Of a DNA stretch of 64,000 nucleotides, positions 35,002 through 44,571 are shown one piece after another. Position 1 is the stretch's first letter; the number at the start of each line of letters is the position of its first letter. The notes beneath the pieces are model-generated. The model did not search any database, was not told the origin of the DNA, and saw nothing but the letters and a program-made list of their open reading frames with translations. This DNA comes from Luteimonas mephitis DSM 12574 (GTDB lineage: Bacteria; Pseudomonadota; Gammaproteobacteria; Xanthomonadales; Xanthomonadaceae): the NCBI RefSeq assembly GCF_000422305.1, contig NZ_KE383816.1, forward strand, positions 1-64,000, given 5' to 3'. Made by a program: the position numbers and the translations under genes.

Positions 35002-35271
35002 TTACTTCCCCGACTTCTTGTCGCCGCCATGACCCTTGAAGGTCCTGGTCAGGGCGAACTCGCCGAGCTTGTGGCCGACCATGTTCTCGTTGACCAGCAC
35101 CGGGACATGGTTCTTGCCGTTGTGCACGGCGATGGTGTAACCCACCATTTCCGGCAGGATCATCGAGCGGCGCGACCAGGTCTTGATCGGGCGCTTGGTG
35201 TTGCCGGCCGCTTCCACCTTCTTGACGAGGTGGTGGTCCACGAAGGGACCCTTCTTGAGTGAACGTGCCAT
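35002..35271 (-). CDS. rpsS: 30S ribosomal protein S19
   Basis: 30S head protein that binds with S13 near the decoding centre. The 89-aa product begins [20 protein letters not shown] and ends [12 protein letters not shown]. It follows rplB by 6 bp. Confidence 0.97.
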   Translation of the reverse strand: MARSLKKGPFVDHHLVKKVEAAGNTKRPIKTWSRRSMILPEMVGYTIAVHNGKNHVPVLVNENMVGHKLGEFALTRTFKGHGGDKKSGK

Positions 35272-35277
35272 GGTCGA

Positions 35278-36105
35278 TTAGCTCCTGCGATCGCGCACGA
35301 TGAACTGCTGCGTCCGCTTGTTGTGTCGGGTCTTGTAGCCCTTGGTCGGCACGCCCCACGGGGTGACCGGATGCGGGTTGCCCTGCCCGGCCTTGGCCTC
35401 GCCACCGCCGTGCGGATGGTCGACCGGGTTCATCGCTGCACCGCGGACGGTCGGCTTGATGCCGCGCCAGCGGGCGGCACCGGCCTTGCCCAGCTTCTGG
35501 AGGTTGTGTTCGACGTTGCCGACTTCGCCGATGGTCGCGCGGCACTCGGAAGGCACGCGGCGCATCTCGCCCGAACGCAGGCGCAGCGTTGCGTAGACGC
35601 CTTCGCGGGCGACCAGCTGCACGCCGGCACCGGCGGCACGCGCGATCTGCGCGCCCTTGCCGGGCTTCATCTCGATGCAATGCACGGTGGAACCGACCGG
35701 GATGTTGCGCAGCGGCAGCGTGTTGCCGGTCTTGATCGGCGCGTCGTTGCCCGCGATCACCTGGTCGCCGGCCTTCAGGCCCTTCGGCGCGATGATGTAG
35801 CGGCGCTCGCCATCGACGTAGCACAGCAGCGCGATGTGCGCGGTGCGGTTGGGATCGTATTCGATCCGCTCCACGCGCGCCGGGATGCCTTCCTTGTCGC
35901 GCTTGAAGTCGATGATCCGGTAATGCTGCTTGTGGCCACCACCGATGTGGCGGGTGGTGATCCGGCCGTGGTGGTTGCGGCCGCCGCTGTTGCTCTGCTT
36001 CTCGAGCAACGGCGCATGCGGGGCACCCTTGTGCAGGTCGGGCGTGACCACGCGAACCGCGCTGCGGCGGCCGGCGGAAGTGGGTTTGAATGTCATCAAT
36101 GGCAT
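35278..36105 (-). CDS. rplB: 50S ribosomal protein L2
   Basis: Largest 50S protein, needed for subunit joining and peptidyl transferase function. The 275-aa product ends with the conserved [20 protein letters not shown] (functional His near 230) and [16 protein letters not shown]. It lies 10 bp after rplW in the S10 operon. Confidence 0.97.
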   Translation of the reverse strand: MPLMTFKPTSAGRRSAVRVVTPDLHKGAPHAPLLEKQSNSGGRNHHGRITTRHIGGGHKQHYRIIDFKRDKEGIPARVERIEYDPNRTAHIALLCYVDGERRYIIAPKGLKAGDQVIAGNDAPIKTGNTLPLRNIPVGSTVHCIEMKPGKGAQIARAAGAGVQLVAREGVYATLRLRSGEMRRVPSECRATIGEVGNVEHNLQKLGKAGAARWRGIKPTVRGAAMNPVDHPHGGGEAKAGQGNPHPVTPWGVPTKGYKTRHNKRTQQFIVRDRRS

Positions 36106-36115
36106 CGGTCCGTCC

Positions 36116-36415
36116 TCAGGCCTTGGCCGTCATCACGTCGATCGACTGGCCGTCGACCAGCGTCACGTACGCCTTGCGCCAGTCGCCACGGCTGCCCTGG
36201 CGGTTGCGGAAGGCCTTGTTCTTGCCTTTCACGTTCACCACGTTGACCGCTTCGACCTTGACGCTGAAAAGCTGTTCGACGGCCGTCTTGATGTCGGCCT
36301 TGGTCGCGGTCTTGGCGACTTCGAACGCGTACTGGTTGGAAACTTCCTGCAGGCGCGCGGTCTTCTCGGACACGCGGGGTGCGCGGATCACGCTGTAGAG
36401 CTTGGCCTCGTTCAT
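36116..36415 (-). CDS. rplW: 50S ribosomal protein L23
   Basis: Exit-tunnel protein that docks trigger factor and SRP. The 99-aa product starts [20 protein letters not shown]. Its ATG overlaps the TGA of rplD (ATGA), so translation is probably coupled; an ATG three codons upstream was rejected for this reason. Confidence 0.96.
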   Translation of the reverse strand: MNEAKLYSVIRAPRVSEKTARLQEVSNQYAFEVAKTATKADIKTAVEQLFSVKVEAVNVVNVKGKNKAFRNRQGSRGDWRKAYVTLVDGQSIDVMTAKA

Positions 36416-37017
36416 GCCAGCCACTCCTCGATCTTCTTCACCGCGTCGCTGGTGACCAGCACGCTGTCGGCGCTGACCAGCGCCACCGGGTCCAGGCCCT
36501 GCACGTCGCGAACCTCGACGTACGGCAGGTTGCGAGCGGAGAGGTACAGGTGCTCGGAAGCCTCTTCGGTCACGATCAGCGGCCGGCGGCCGAGCTCGTG
36601 GTCCTTCAGCTTCGACACCAGCGCCTTGGTCTTGCTCGCCTCGACGTCGAATGCGTCGACGACCTTCAGGCGGCCCTGGCGGTTGAGCTCCGACAGGATC
36701 GCGGCGATCGCGGCGCGGTACATCTTGCGGTTGACCTTCTGCTCGAAGCTGCGCGGCTTGGCCGCGAACGTCACGCCGCCGCCGACGAAGATCGGGGCCG
36801 TCAGCGCGCCATGACGCGCACCGCCGCCCTTCTGCTTCTTCGACTTCTTGGTCGTGCCGTTGACTTCCGAACGCGTCTTCTGCGCCTTGGTACCGGCGCG
36901 ACCGGCGTTGCGATAGGCGACGACGACCTGGTGGACCAGGTCCTCGCTGAATTCGCGGCCGAACACGGCGTCGGAAACCGACAGCTTCTCTTTGCTATTG
37001 CTGATGGCAAGTTCCAT
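36412..37017 (-). CDS. rplD: 50S ribosomal protein L4
   Basis: Tunnel protein and, in E. coli, the regulator of its own operon by transcription attenuation and translation repression in the S10 leader. The 201-aa product contains the loop [10 protein letters not shown]-like [20 protein letters not shown] near residue 70. The leader upstream of rpsJ here has a terminator-like hairpin, which makes a similar loop possible. It is 12 bp after rplC. Confidence 0.97.
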   Translation of the reverse strand: MELAISNSKEKLSVSDAVFGREFSEDLVHQVVVAYRNAGRAGTKAQKTRSEVNGTTKKSKKQKGGGARHGALTAPIFVGGGVTFAAKPRSFEQKVNRKMYRAAIAAILSELNRQGRLKVVDAFDVEASKTKALVSKLKDHELGRRPLIVTEEASEHLYLSARNLPYVEVRDVQGLDPVALVSADSVLVTSDAVKKIEEWLA

Positions 37018-37029
37018 CGTCGTCTCTCC

Positions 37030-37683
37030 TTATGCCTTGCTCGACGGGCGGACGATGACGTCGCCGCCCGGCGCGCCCGGCACGGCGCCCTTGATCGCGA
37101 TCAGGCCGCGCTCGGCGTCGACCCGGACCACTTCGAGGCGCTGCGTGCTCTGGCGCACGGCACCCATGTGGCCGGACATTTTCTTGCCCGGGAAAACGCG
37201 GCCGGGCGTCTGGCGCTGGCCGATCGAGCCCGGCGAGCGGTGCGACAGCGAGTTGCCGTGCGTCGCGTCGCCCATGCTGAAGTTCCAGCGCTTGATCGTG
37301 CCCTGGAAGCCCTTGCCCTTGGTCACGCCCTCGACGTCGACGATCTGGCCGGCCTCGAAGATGTCGGCCTTGATCTCGCCACCGACGCTGAAATCGCCGA
37401 TCTTGTCGTCGGCCACGCGCAGCTCCCACAGGCCGCGGCCCGCTTCGACCTTGGCCTTGGCCAGGTGGCCCGCCTCGGGCTTGTTGACCAGCGCGGCGCG
37501 CTTGACGCCAACGGCAACCTGCACGGCGCTGTAGCCGTCGGTTTCGGGGGTCTTCACCTGGGTGATGCGGTTCGGGGTTGCTTCGATCAGCGTCACCGGA
37601 ATGGACACGCCATCCTCGGTGAAGATGCGGCTCATGCCGGCCTTGCGGCCGACGATGCCCAACGAATACTTCTTCGCGGTCAT
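37030..37683 (-). CDS. rplC: 50S ribosomal protein L3
   Basis: Early 50S assembly protein reaching the peptidyl transferase centre; the tip Gln is methylated by PrmB in E. coli. The 217-aa product has [17 protein letters not shown] near residue 9 and the tip segment [20 protein letters not shown] near 140. It follows rpsJ by 11 bp. Confidence 0.97.
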   Translation of the reverse strand: MTAKKYSLGIVGRKAGMSRIFTEDGVSIPVTLIEATPNRITQVKTPETDGYSAVQVAVGVKRAALVNKPEAGHLAKAKVEAGRGLWELRVADDKIGDFSVGGEIKADIFEAGQIVDVEGVTKGKGFQGTIKRWNFSMGDATHGNSLSHRSPGSIGQRQTPGRVFPGKKMSGHMGAVRQSTQRLEVVRVDAERGLIAIKGAVPGAPGGDVIVRPSSKA

Positions 37684-37694
37684 GGTCGTGGCCC

Positions 37695-38006
37695 TCAGGT
37701 CAGCTTGATCTGGACGTCGACGCCAGCCGCGAGCTCGAGCTTCATCAGCGCGTCCACGGTCTTGTCGTTGGGGTCGATGATGTCGAGCACGCGCTTGTGC
37801 GTGCGGGTTTCGTACTGGTCACGCGCATCCTTGTCGACGTGCGGGGACGTCAGGATGGTGTAACGCTCGATTTTGGTCGGCAGCGGGATCGGGCCACACA
37901 CCTGGGCGCCGGTCCGCTTGGCCGTTTCGACGATCTCGCTGGCCGAACGGTCGATCAGGCGATGATCGAACGCTTTCAGCCGGATCCGGATCTTTTGGTC
38001 CGCCAT
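37695..38006 (-). CDS. rpsJ: 30S ribosomal protein S10
   Basis: 30S head protein that also joins NusB in antitermination. The 103-aa product begins [25 protein letters not shown] lies about 8-9 bases before the ATG. It is the first gene of the S10 operon, about 310 nt downstream of a consensus promoter. Confidence 0.97.
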   Translation of the reverse strand: MADQKIRIRLKAFDHRLIDRSASEIVETAKRTGAQVCGPIPLPTKIERYTILTSPHVDKDARDQYETRTHKRVLDIIDPNDKTVDALMKLELAAGVDVQIKLT

Positions 38007-38318
38007 GACGGAGATTCCTTCGTTGAAAGAGCGACAGGTTCCGCGGCTTGATGCGCAAAACCCCGTGGAAACAATGACTTGCCGAAGCAGTGTTTCGCGC
38101 CTCGGCAGTATCCTGGACAAAGAAAACGGACCGGTTACCCGGTCCGCCAGACTGAGAATCGCAGACGCGACGGCTGGCTCCTCCCCATGTGCCCCGAAGA
38201 ACTTCGGGGCGGGCGAAGCACTGCCACGCGACATTTCCCTGTCTGGCGAAAACGAAGCGCGTCCTGCACCTCATTTCGCGGTCTTCACGACTTGCCGCGC
38301 GGGCGATCCGTGAAGTAG
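38007..38318 (-). promoter_or_regulatory. S10 operon leader with terminator-like hairpin
   Basis: Inferred 5' untranslated region from the predicted start (about 38318) to rpsJ. It has a 9-bp stem with a tight AA loop (38191-38210). A second 8-bp stem (38127-38134 with 38139-38146) is followed on the minus strand by TTTTCTTT, the form of an intrinsic terminator placed before the genes. This is the layout of an attenuator. In E. coli L4 controls the S10 leader this way; direct homology is not shown here. Confidence 0.5.
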
Positions 38319-38324
38319 TCGAAC

Positions 38325-38354
38325 ATTATAGCGGGCAGCCCAAAACCATTGCAA
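38325..38354 (-). promoter_or_regulatory. S10 operon promoter
   Basis: On the minus strand TTGCAA (38349-38354) and a perfect TATAAT (38325-38330) are 18 bp apart. It is the best vegetative promoter in the window and lies between tuf and rpsJ, so the ribosomal block does not depend only on read-through from tuf. Confidence 0.75.
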
Positions 38355-38459
38355 GCCTGTTTTGGATCATTTTTTGACGGGGCAGGCTCGCCCTGCCCGG
38401 AAACCCGCAAGCAAAACAGGTCCCGCCTGGAACATCCGGGACGAGGATCTGCTGCCAGC

Positions 38460-38477
38460 CCGGCGCCTGGGCGCCGG
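38460..38477 (-). terminator. possible terminator hairpin after tuf
   Basis: An 8-bp perfect GC stem (38460-38467 and 38470-38477) with a 2-nt loop, 12 bp after the tuf stop. No T-run follows on the minus strand, so termination may be weak or rho-dependent. Confidence 0.35.
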
Positions 38478-38489
38478 ACTGACGGATGC

Positions 38490-39680
<1,191 letters not shown>

Positions 39681-39749
39681 GACTGTGCTTCTCGCTGAAC
39701 TGTTGGATGACTGGAATCGGAATGTTGGATGGAGCTTTGGAGCTGGAAG

Positions 39750-39825
39750 TGGTGCTCACGAATGGAATCGAACCATCGACCTCCTCCTTACCAAGGAGGT
39801 GCTCTACCGACTGAGCTACGTGAGC
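39750..39825 (-). tRNA. tRNA-Thr (GGT)
   Basis: 76 nt with a 7-bp acceptor stem GCTCACG/CGTGAGC, anticodon loop TTGGTAA (anticodon GGT), T-loop TTCGATT and encoded CCA. Third of a Tyr-Gly-Thr cluster transcribed towards tuf, matching the E. coli tyrU-glyT-thrT-tufB order. Confidence 0.96.
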
Positions 39826-39872
39826 GATGTAGATGTATGCGTGCCGCAGGAATGTCAATGGAAGATCCGCGG

Positions 39873-39946
39873 TGGAGCGGGAGACGGGAATCGAACCCGC
39901 ACCATCAGCTTGGAAGGCTGAGGTTCTACCGTTGAACTACTCCCGC
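39873..39946 (-). tRNA. tRNA-Gly (TCC)
   Basis: 74 nt with acceptor stem GCGGGAG/CTCCCGC, anticodon loop CTTCCAA (anticodon TCC), T-loop TTCGATT and encoded CCA. Lies 16 bp after tRNA-Tyr and 47 bp before tRNA-Thr. Confidence 0.96.
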
Positions 39947-39962
39947 GACATGCGGAACCGGT

Positions 39963-40048
39963 TGGTGGAGGGAGGTGGATTCGAACCACCGAAGGCGTAA
40001 GCCAGCAGATTTACAGTCTGCCCCCGTTGGCCGCTTGGGTATCCCTCC
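39963..40048 (-). tRNA. tRNA-Tyr (GTA)
   Basis: 86 nt with acceptor stem GGAGGGA/TCCCTCC, anticodon loop CTGTAAA (anticodon GTA), the long variable arm of tyrosine tRNA and encoded CCA. First gene of the tRNA-tuf unit, about 25 nt from the predicted transcription start. Confidence 0.96.
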
Positions 40049-40080
40049 GGTATTTGTGCAAACCCATGAAACAGCCCGCG

Positions 40081-40109
40081 ATTTTGACGCTGCCGGGAAT
40101 TCATGTCAA
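40081..40109 (-). promoter_or_regulatory. promoter of the tRNA-Tyr-Gly-Thr-tuf unit
   Basis: On the minus strand a perfect TTGACA (40104-40109), a 17-bp spacer and CAAAAT (40081-40086), followed by a GC-rich CGCGGGC discriminator as in stringently controlled stable RNA promoters. It lies 33 bp before tRNA-Tyr. Confidence 0.75.
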
Positions 40110-40730
40110 CGGTGGGGATCATCTTTCTTTCCCGGGCGCGCTGTTCCGCGGTCCCCGGGGGCCGGAATCCTACCGCGGGCGGCTACCCCGTCCAAAGGTG
40201 CGGCCGCCCCCGCGCGGAAACGACAGCGATTCGCCCGGACGCAAGCCCTCGCGGACGGGGCCTCGGCAACGATCCGGTCCCGCGCCACGCCTTTGTCTTG
40301 ATCGGCGAGTCTGATCGGCGTGGCAACCTGGCCGCCGACGCCCGGCAAGATGGCCTGGCCATCGCCCGGCATCGGGGGATTCCCCACGCGATCATCGCCG
40401 CGCCCGCCAGACCGGCCGGACAGGGATTCTTCCTTCAGGCGACCTTACCTGAAAGAATCTCACAAATCACCGAGACACGAATGCGGGATCCACTCTCCGC
40501 CTGGTGCCGGCCACTGCATCTCCGGGGTTGAAGCAGTTGCGGCGCCAACCCGGCCGCAGCCGCGGTCGGCCGTGCGCCGGAGGCCATGCCGGCCGCCAGG
40601 TATCCCTGCCCGCCCGGGACCTGGCCGCCGGCGCTGCCGGCGTGCCTGGCGAAAGCCTTCTACCCGGGACTGACCTGCCCGGCGGCGCCACTCTCCAGCG
40701 CGCGCTGCCGCAACTGCAGCGCCAGCCCGC
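40110..40730. other. non-coding stretch between tRNA promoter and cyanophycinase fusion gene
   Basis: About 620 bp with no coding frame that looks real, no tRNA and no terminator with a T-run. It contains GC-rich local palindromes only. Upstream sequences of the tRNA promoter (possible UP element) would lie at the left end, but no A/T tracts are evident. Confidence 0.5.
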
Positions 40731-42668
40731 TCAGTACGCCGGCATCGGCAGCGGATCATCCCTGTAGACCGCCACGTGCGGCACGCCGTCCGCGCCGATC
40801 CAGCCCCGGTACATGCCTTCGGTGTTGAAGGGGAACGCGGCCACGCCCTGCGCATCGAGCGCGATCGCGCCGCCATCGCCGCCGGCCTTCGGGATGTCCC
40901 CGTTGATCACGCCGTCGCTTGCGCGGCCGATGGATTGCCCGGCCAGGCGCACGCGTGCGCAGATCTCGTGCGCGGCGGCATCGCGGATGTAGTACTCGCC
41001 CCAGCCCGTGCCGGAAACCGCGCACCGCTGGTCGGCCCAGGTCCCGGCGCCGATGATCGGCGAATCGCCGACCCGGCCGTAGCGCTTGTTGGTCATGCCG
41101 CCGGTCGAGGTGCCGGCGGCGAGATGACCCTGCGCATCCAGCGCCAGCGCGCCGACCGTGCCGAAATAGGCCTTGCCGGGCAGCACCAGCGGCGTGTTGC
41201 TCGCCTGCGCCTGCGCCTCTTCCTTCAACGCCTCCTGCAACTGCTGCCAGCGCTTTTCGGTGCGGAAGTACGAGGGGTCGACCAGTTCGATGCCCTGCTG
41301 CTCGGCGAAGATCTCCGCGCCGTCGCCGACCATCATCACGTGGCGCGACTTTTCCATCACCGCGCGCGCCAGCGTGATCGGGTTCCTGACCCGGTGCACG
41401 CCGGCCACCGCGCCGGCCTTGCCGCTGGCGCCGTCCATGATCGAGGAGTCGAGTTCATTGCGGCCGTCGTGGGTGAACACCGCGCCGCGGCCGGCATTGA
41501 ACTGCGGCGCGTCCTCCAGCACCTGGATCGCAGCGGACACCGCGTCCACCGCCGGCTTGCCGGCCTTGAGCTGCGCGTGGCCCGCGCGCAGCGCCGCTTC
41601 CAGCGCCTGCCGCGCGGCCGCGGCTTCGGCCGGACCGGTCCCGGCGCGCTCGACGCCGGCGCCGCCATGGATCACCAGCAGCGGGGCATCCATCGCGGCC
41701 AGCACGCCGTCGCGCACCGCGTAGTGGCGCTGGAACATCGGCCGCTCCACGCGGGCCTCCGGCAGGTGCAGCACGGAGTCCACGCCGGCGCCGATGGTGT
41801 CCACGCGCTCCAGCTGCATGGCCTGGTCTTCGGCCTGTTTGGCGAACCCGCCCTTCACCACCGTCGCGCCGGCGTTGGGCGACGTGGCGTAGACGCGCGC
41901 ACTCCCATCGCCCTCCACCGCGACCGCGGCGTCTTCATCCACGCCCAGGCCGACCATCGGATGGCCCGCCATCGATTCGGCCTTGGCCACGAATGCGATC
42001 AGGCGGCCGAGCCGGTTGCGTTCGCTGAAGTGGGTGTCGGTGATGATGCCCTTGAGCAAGGCAATGTGCAGGAAATTCGTCTCGATGGTGTTGTTCGCGC
42101 CCAGCGGGTCGGCCAACGCGCGCGGGCTGACCTGGCTGCCGCCGTCCATCGCTCCGTATACATACTCGCCCAGCATGGCGAGCCCGGCGCTGGTACCGCC
42201 CAGCGGCTTGCCGGCGCGCACGTGCGCGTCCAGCGCCCGCGCCACCGGCGTGCCGCGCCAGTACCGCACGTAGCGGGCCTGGTCGCCGCCGGCAATGAAG
42301 ATGCCGTCCGCCCGTTGCAGCGCGGCGAGAATCTTCGGGTCGTCGGCGGCCTCGCGGTCGTTGAACACGAACGTCTCGACCGATGCGATCCCGCCGACGT
42401 CGTTGTAGAACTCCTCGCCGATCTCGCCGGCCTGCGAGGCGCGCAGCACCACGATGTGGCCATTGCCGGCCTTCTTCATGAACCAGCGCATCGCATCGTA
42501 ATTGCGGTCGCCGCCGCCCATCAGCAGCAGGCCCGGCGATGGCGTGCCTGGCACCTTGGCCGCGGTATCGCCCAGTACGTAATGACCCACGTCGGCCGCC
42601 ATCGCGCCCGAACAATGCATGCCCATCACCGCGGCAAGGATCAACGGCCACCACATGCGTTGCTTCAT
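40731..42668 (-). CDS. secreted cyanophycinase-isoaspartyl peptidase fusion
   Basis: A 645-aa two-enzyme protein. After a signal peptide (residues 1-25, AMA/AD), residues about 30-310 form an S51 peptidase of cyanophycinase type, with nucleophile S160 in GGTSAG and the DTHFSERNR segment (211-219). Residues about 328-645 form a plant-type isoaspartyl peptidase/asparaginase (Ntn hydrolase), with IHGGAG (333-338), NAGRGAVF, and catalytic T504 in GTVGALALD, where autocleavage would occur. Cyanophycinase cuts multi-Arg-poly-Asp to beta-Asp-Arg, and isoaspartyl peptidase splits that dipeptide, so one polypeptide could do both steps outside the cytoplasm. GGGGAAG precedes the ATG. It is divergent from a sigma factor gene (113 bp apart). 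Activity is inferred from motifs. Confidence 0.88.
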   Translation of the reverse strand: MKQRMWWPLILAAVMGMHCSGAMAADVGHYVLGDTAAKVPGTPSPGLLLMGGGDRNYDAMRWFMKKAGNGHIVVLRASQAGEIGEEFYNDVGGIASVETFVFNDREAADDPKILAALQRADGIFIAGGDQARYVRYWRGTPVARALDAHVRAGKPLGGTSAGLAMLGEYVYGAMDGGSQVSPRALADPLGANNTIETNFLHIALLKGIITDTHFSERNRLGRLIAFVAKAESMAGHPMVGLGVDEDAAVAVEGDGSARVYATSPNAGATVVKGGFAKQAEDQAMQLERVDTIGAGVDSVLHLPEARVERPMFQRHYAVRDGVLAAMDAPLLVIHGGAGVERAGTGPAEAAAARQALEAALRAGHAQLKAGKPAVDAVSAAIQVLEDAPQFNAGRGAVFTHDGRNELDSSIMDGASGKAGAVAGVHRVRNPITLARAVMEKSRHVMMVGDGAEIFAEQQGIELVDPSYFRTEKRWQQLQEALKEEAQAQASNTPLVLPGKAYFGTVGALALDAQGHLAAGTSTGGMTNKRYGRVGDSPIIGAGTWADQRCAVSGTGWGEYYIRDAAAHEICARVRLAGQSIGRASDGVINGDIPKAGGDGGAIALDAQGVAAFPFNTEGMYRGWIGADGVPHVAVYRDDPLPMPAY

Positions 42669-42769
42669 CGTCTTCCCCATTGCGCCAAAGCCTTCAGGCA
42701 TACCGAGAGTAGACGAACGTCGGCGGCATTTCCCTCCGGCGGCATCGCCATCGCACTCCAGGATTGGGC

Positions 42770-42775
42770 TATCTT
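42770..42775 (+). promoter_or_regulatory. -10-like box directly before the ECF sigma gene
   Basis: TATCTT with 6 nt (CGCCCG) before the ATG at 42782 and no Shine-Dalgarno, a leaderless layout shared with yihY (TACCCT, 7 nt). The 113-bp divergent region also must hold the promoter of the cyanophycinase fusion gene. Confidence 0.4.
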
Positions 42776-42781
42776 CGCCCG

Positions 42782-43369
42782 ATGGCATCGCCGCTGGACA
42801 TCTGGTTCACCGAGGAAATCCTCGTCCACGAGGAGGCCTTGCTGCGCTATCTGCAGCGCTGCTGGCCGCACCGCGCCGAGATCCACGACCTGCGCCAGGA
42901 GGTCTACGTCCGCGTTTACGAGGCCGCCGGCAAGGCGCTGCCGACGCAGCCCAAGGCCTTCCTGTTCGCCAGCGCGCGCCACCTGCTGGCCGATCGCGCG
43001 CGCCGGGCGAGGGTGGTGTCGATCGAGCCGATGGGTGATTTGGACACCTTGAACGTCTTGATAGATGAGGTATCCCCGGAACGGCGGCTGCATGCGCACC
43101 AGGTGCTGCACCGGCTGGCAGCGGCGTTCGACCGCCTGCCCCCGCGCTGCCGCGAGGTGATGTGGCTGCGCCGGGTCGAGGAATTGCCGCAGAAGGAAGT
43201 CGCCGCCCGGCTCGGCATCAGCGAGAAGACGGTGGAGAAGCAAGTCGCCAAGGGAGTCCGGCTGCTGGCCAGCCACTTCTATGGCAATGGACAGGCGCAA
43301 CGGGCCTCGCGGGCCGGCGGGCCGGAGGCCGAGGATGGAACAGGACATCGCCAGCAGCATCCGGATTGA
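42782..43369 (+). CDS. FecI-like ECF RNA polymerase sigma factor
   Basis: A 195-aa group IV sigma factor. Region 2 covers about residues 20-80 ([32 protein letters not shown]). Region 4 is near 115-165, with a helix-turn-helix in PQKEVAARLGISEKTVEKQV, the signature of FecI-type factors activated through TonB-receptor signalling. It overlaps the following fecR-like gene by 35 bp. It presumably directs transcription of the receptor downstream, and perhaps of the divergent hydrolase gene. The start is likely leaderless. Confidence 0.92.
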   Translation: MASPLDIWFTEEILVHEEALLRYLQRCWPHRAEIHDLRQEVYVRVYEAAGKALPTQPKAFLFASARHLLADRARRARVVSIEPMGDLDTLNVLIDEVSPERRLHAHQVLHRLAAAFDRLPPRCREVMWLRRVEELPQKEVAARLGISEKTVEKQVAKGVRLLASHFYGNGQAQRASRAGGPEAEDGTGHRQQHPD

Positions 43370-44471
43370 GCGCGCCGCCGCGGCCTGGCTGGCCCGGCGC
43401 GATGCGGCCGGCTGGGCCGCCCATGACCAGGCGGAACTCGATGACTGGCTGGCCGCCTCGACCGCGCACAAGGTGGCATGGCTGCGGCTGCAGGCGGCCT
43501 GGCGCGAAAGCGGTCGGCTCAAGGCGCTTGGTGCCGGCCTGCCTGCGGGCCAGATTCCCGCACCCGGGCGCTGGACGCCGCCGTCGCAGCAAGGCCAGCC
43601 GGCGCATCCGCCCCTGCGCATGGCCAAGCCGCAGCCCGTTCATGGAGCGCCGTCCGGCGCGGCGCGGCATGCGGCGCTGGATCCGGCGGCCCTGGTGTTC
43701 GCGCCCCGGCAGCGAGAGCCGGAGCCGCGCCTGCACAGTCGCGTGGCCGCTGCCGCGACTGTAGTGGCGATCGGGGCCTCGCTGGCCCTGGGCTGGCACT
43801 TGCATTCGCCCGCCGTGCAGCCGGTGGCCTACGGCACCGCCGTCGGCACTCTGGAAACGGCCTCGCTCGCCGACGGTTCCGAAGCGATCCTCAGCAGCGA
43901 CAGCCGCATCGTCGTCGCGCTGTCGCGCCGCCAGCGCCACATCGAACTGCAGCGGGGCGAAGCCTTCTTCCACGCCGCCAAGGACCCGGCACGTCCGTTC
44001 GTGGTCGCCGCGGCCGGGCACCAGGCGGTCGCGGTCGGCACCCGCTTTTCCGTGCGCCGCGACCCGGACGGCATGCGGGTGGTGGTCACCGAGGGCCTGG
44101 TGCGGCTGGAATCCGAGCCAGCCGCCGACGGCCGGCGCCAGCCCACCACCCTGCTGCCGGCCGGCAGCGTGGCGCTGGCCAATGCGCACGGCGTGGTGGT
44201 GCAGTCGGGCAGCATCGACCAGGCCAGGCAGGTCCTGAGCTGGCGCGACGGCTTCCTCGCCTTCCACGACACCTCGCTGGCCACCGCGGCCGCGGAGTTC
44301 AATCGCTACAACGCCCGCAAGATCGTCATCGCCGACCCGTCGGTCGCTGCGCTGCGGGTGGGCGGCAGCTTCCGCTGGTCCAACGCCGAGGCGTTCGTGC
44401 GGCTGCTGGAACAGGGATTCCCGGTGCGTGCCGAGTACGGCGAGGCGGCGATCGTCCTGCACGACCGCTAG
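43335..44471 (+). CDS. FecR-like anti-sigma/sigma regulator
   Basis: A 378-aa single-pass inner-membrane regulator. The N-terminal cytosolic part (residues 1-60, DUF4880-type, AAWLARRD, LDDWLAAS, HKVAWLRL) would bind the sigma factor. A Pro/Gln-rich linker precedes a transmembrane helix near 140-160, followed by a periplasmic FecR domain (GTAVGTLETASLADGS, HIELQRGEAFFHAAKDPARP) and a C-terminal DUF4974-like region that contacts the receptor. GGAGG precedes the ATG by six bases, inside the sigma gene. It carries the signal from the TonB receptor to the sigma factor. Confidence 0.92.
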   Translation: MEQDIASSIRIERAAAAWLARRDAAGWAAHDQAELDDWLAASTAHKVAWLRLQAAWRESGRLKALGAGLPAGQIPAPGRWTPPSQQGQPAHPPLRMAKPQPVHGAPSGAARHAALDPAALVFAPRQREPEPRLHSRVAAAATVVAIGASLALGWHLHSPAVQPVAYGTAVGTLETASLADGSEAILSSDSRIVVALSRRQRHIELQRGEAFFHAAKDPARPFVVAAAGHQAVAVGTRFSVRRDPDGMRVVVTEGLVRLESEPAADGRRQPTTLLPAGSVALANAHGVVVQSGSIDQARQVLSWRDGFLAFHDTSLATAAAEFNRYNARKIVIADPSVAALRVGGSFRWSNAEAFVRLLEQGFPVRAEYGEAAIVLHDR

Positions 44472-44571
44472 CCCGCGTCCGCGCACCGGGGCGGGACGGG
44501 TGGGATTTGGGTCGTTCGTTCGTCACCTTGTGGGAGAGAGCGGGCATCGTCCGCATCATTGGGGAGGGGTC

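Noticed and set aside
40110-40730. Pseudogene in the gap after the tRNA promoter
   Set aside because: Short frames on both strands show no family motif; nothing supports a former gene.
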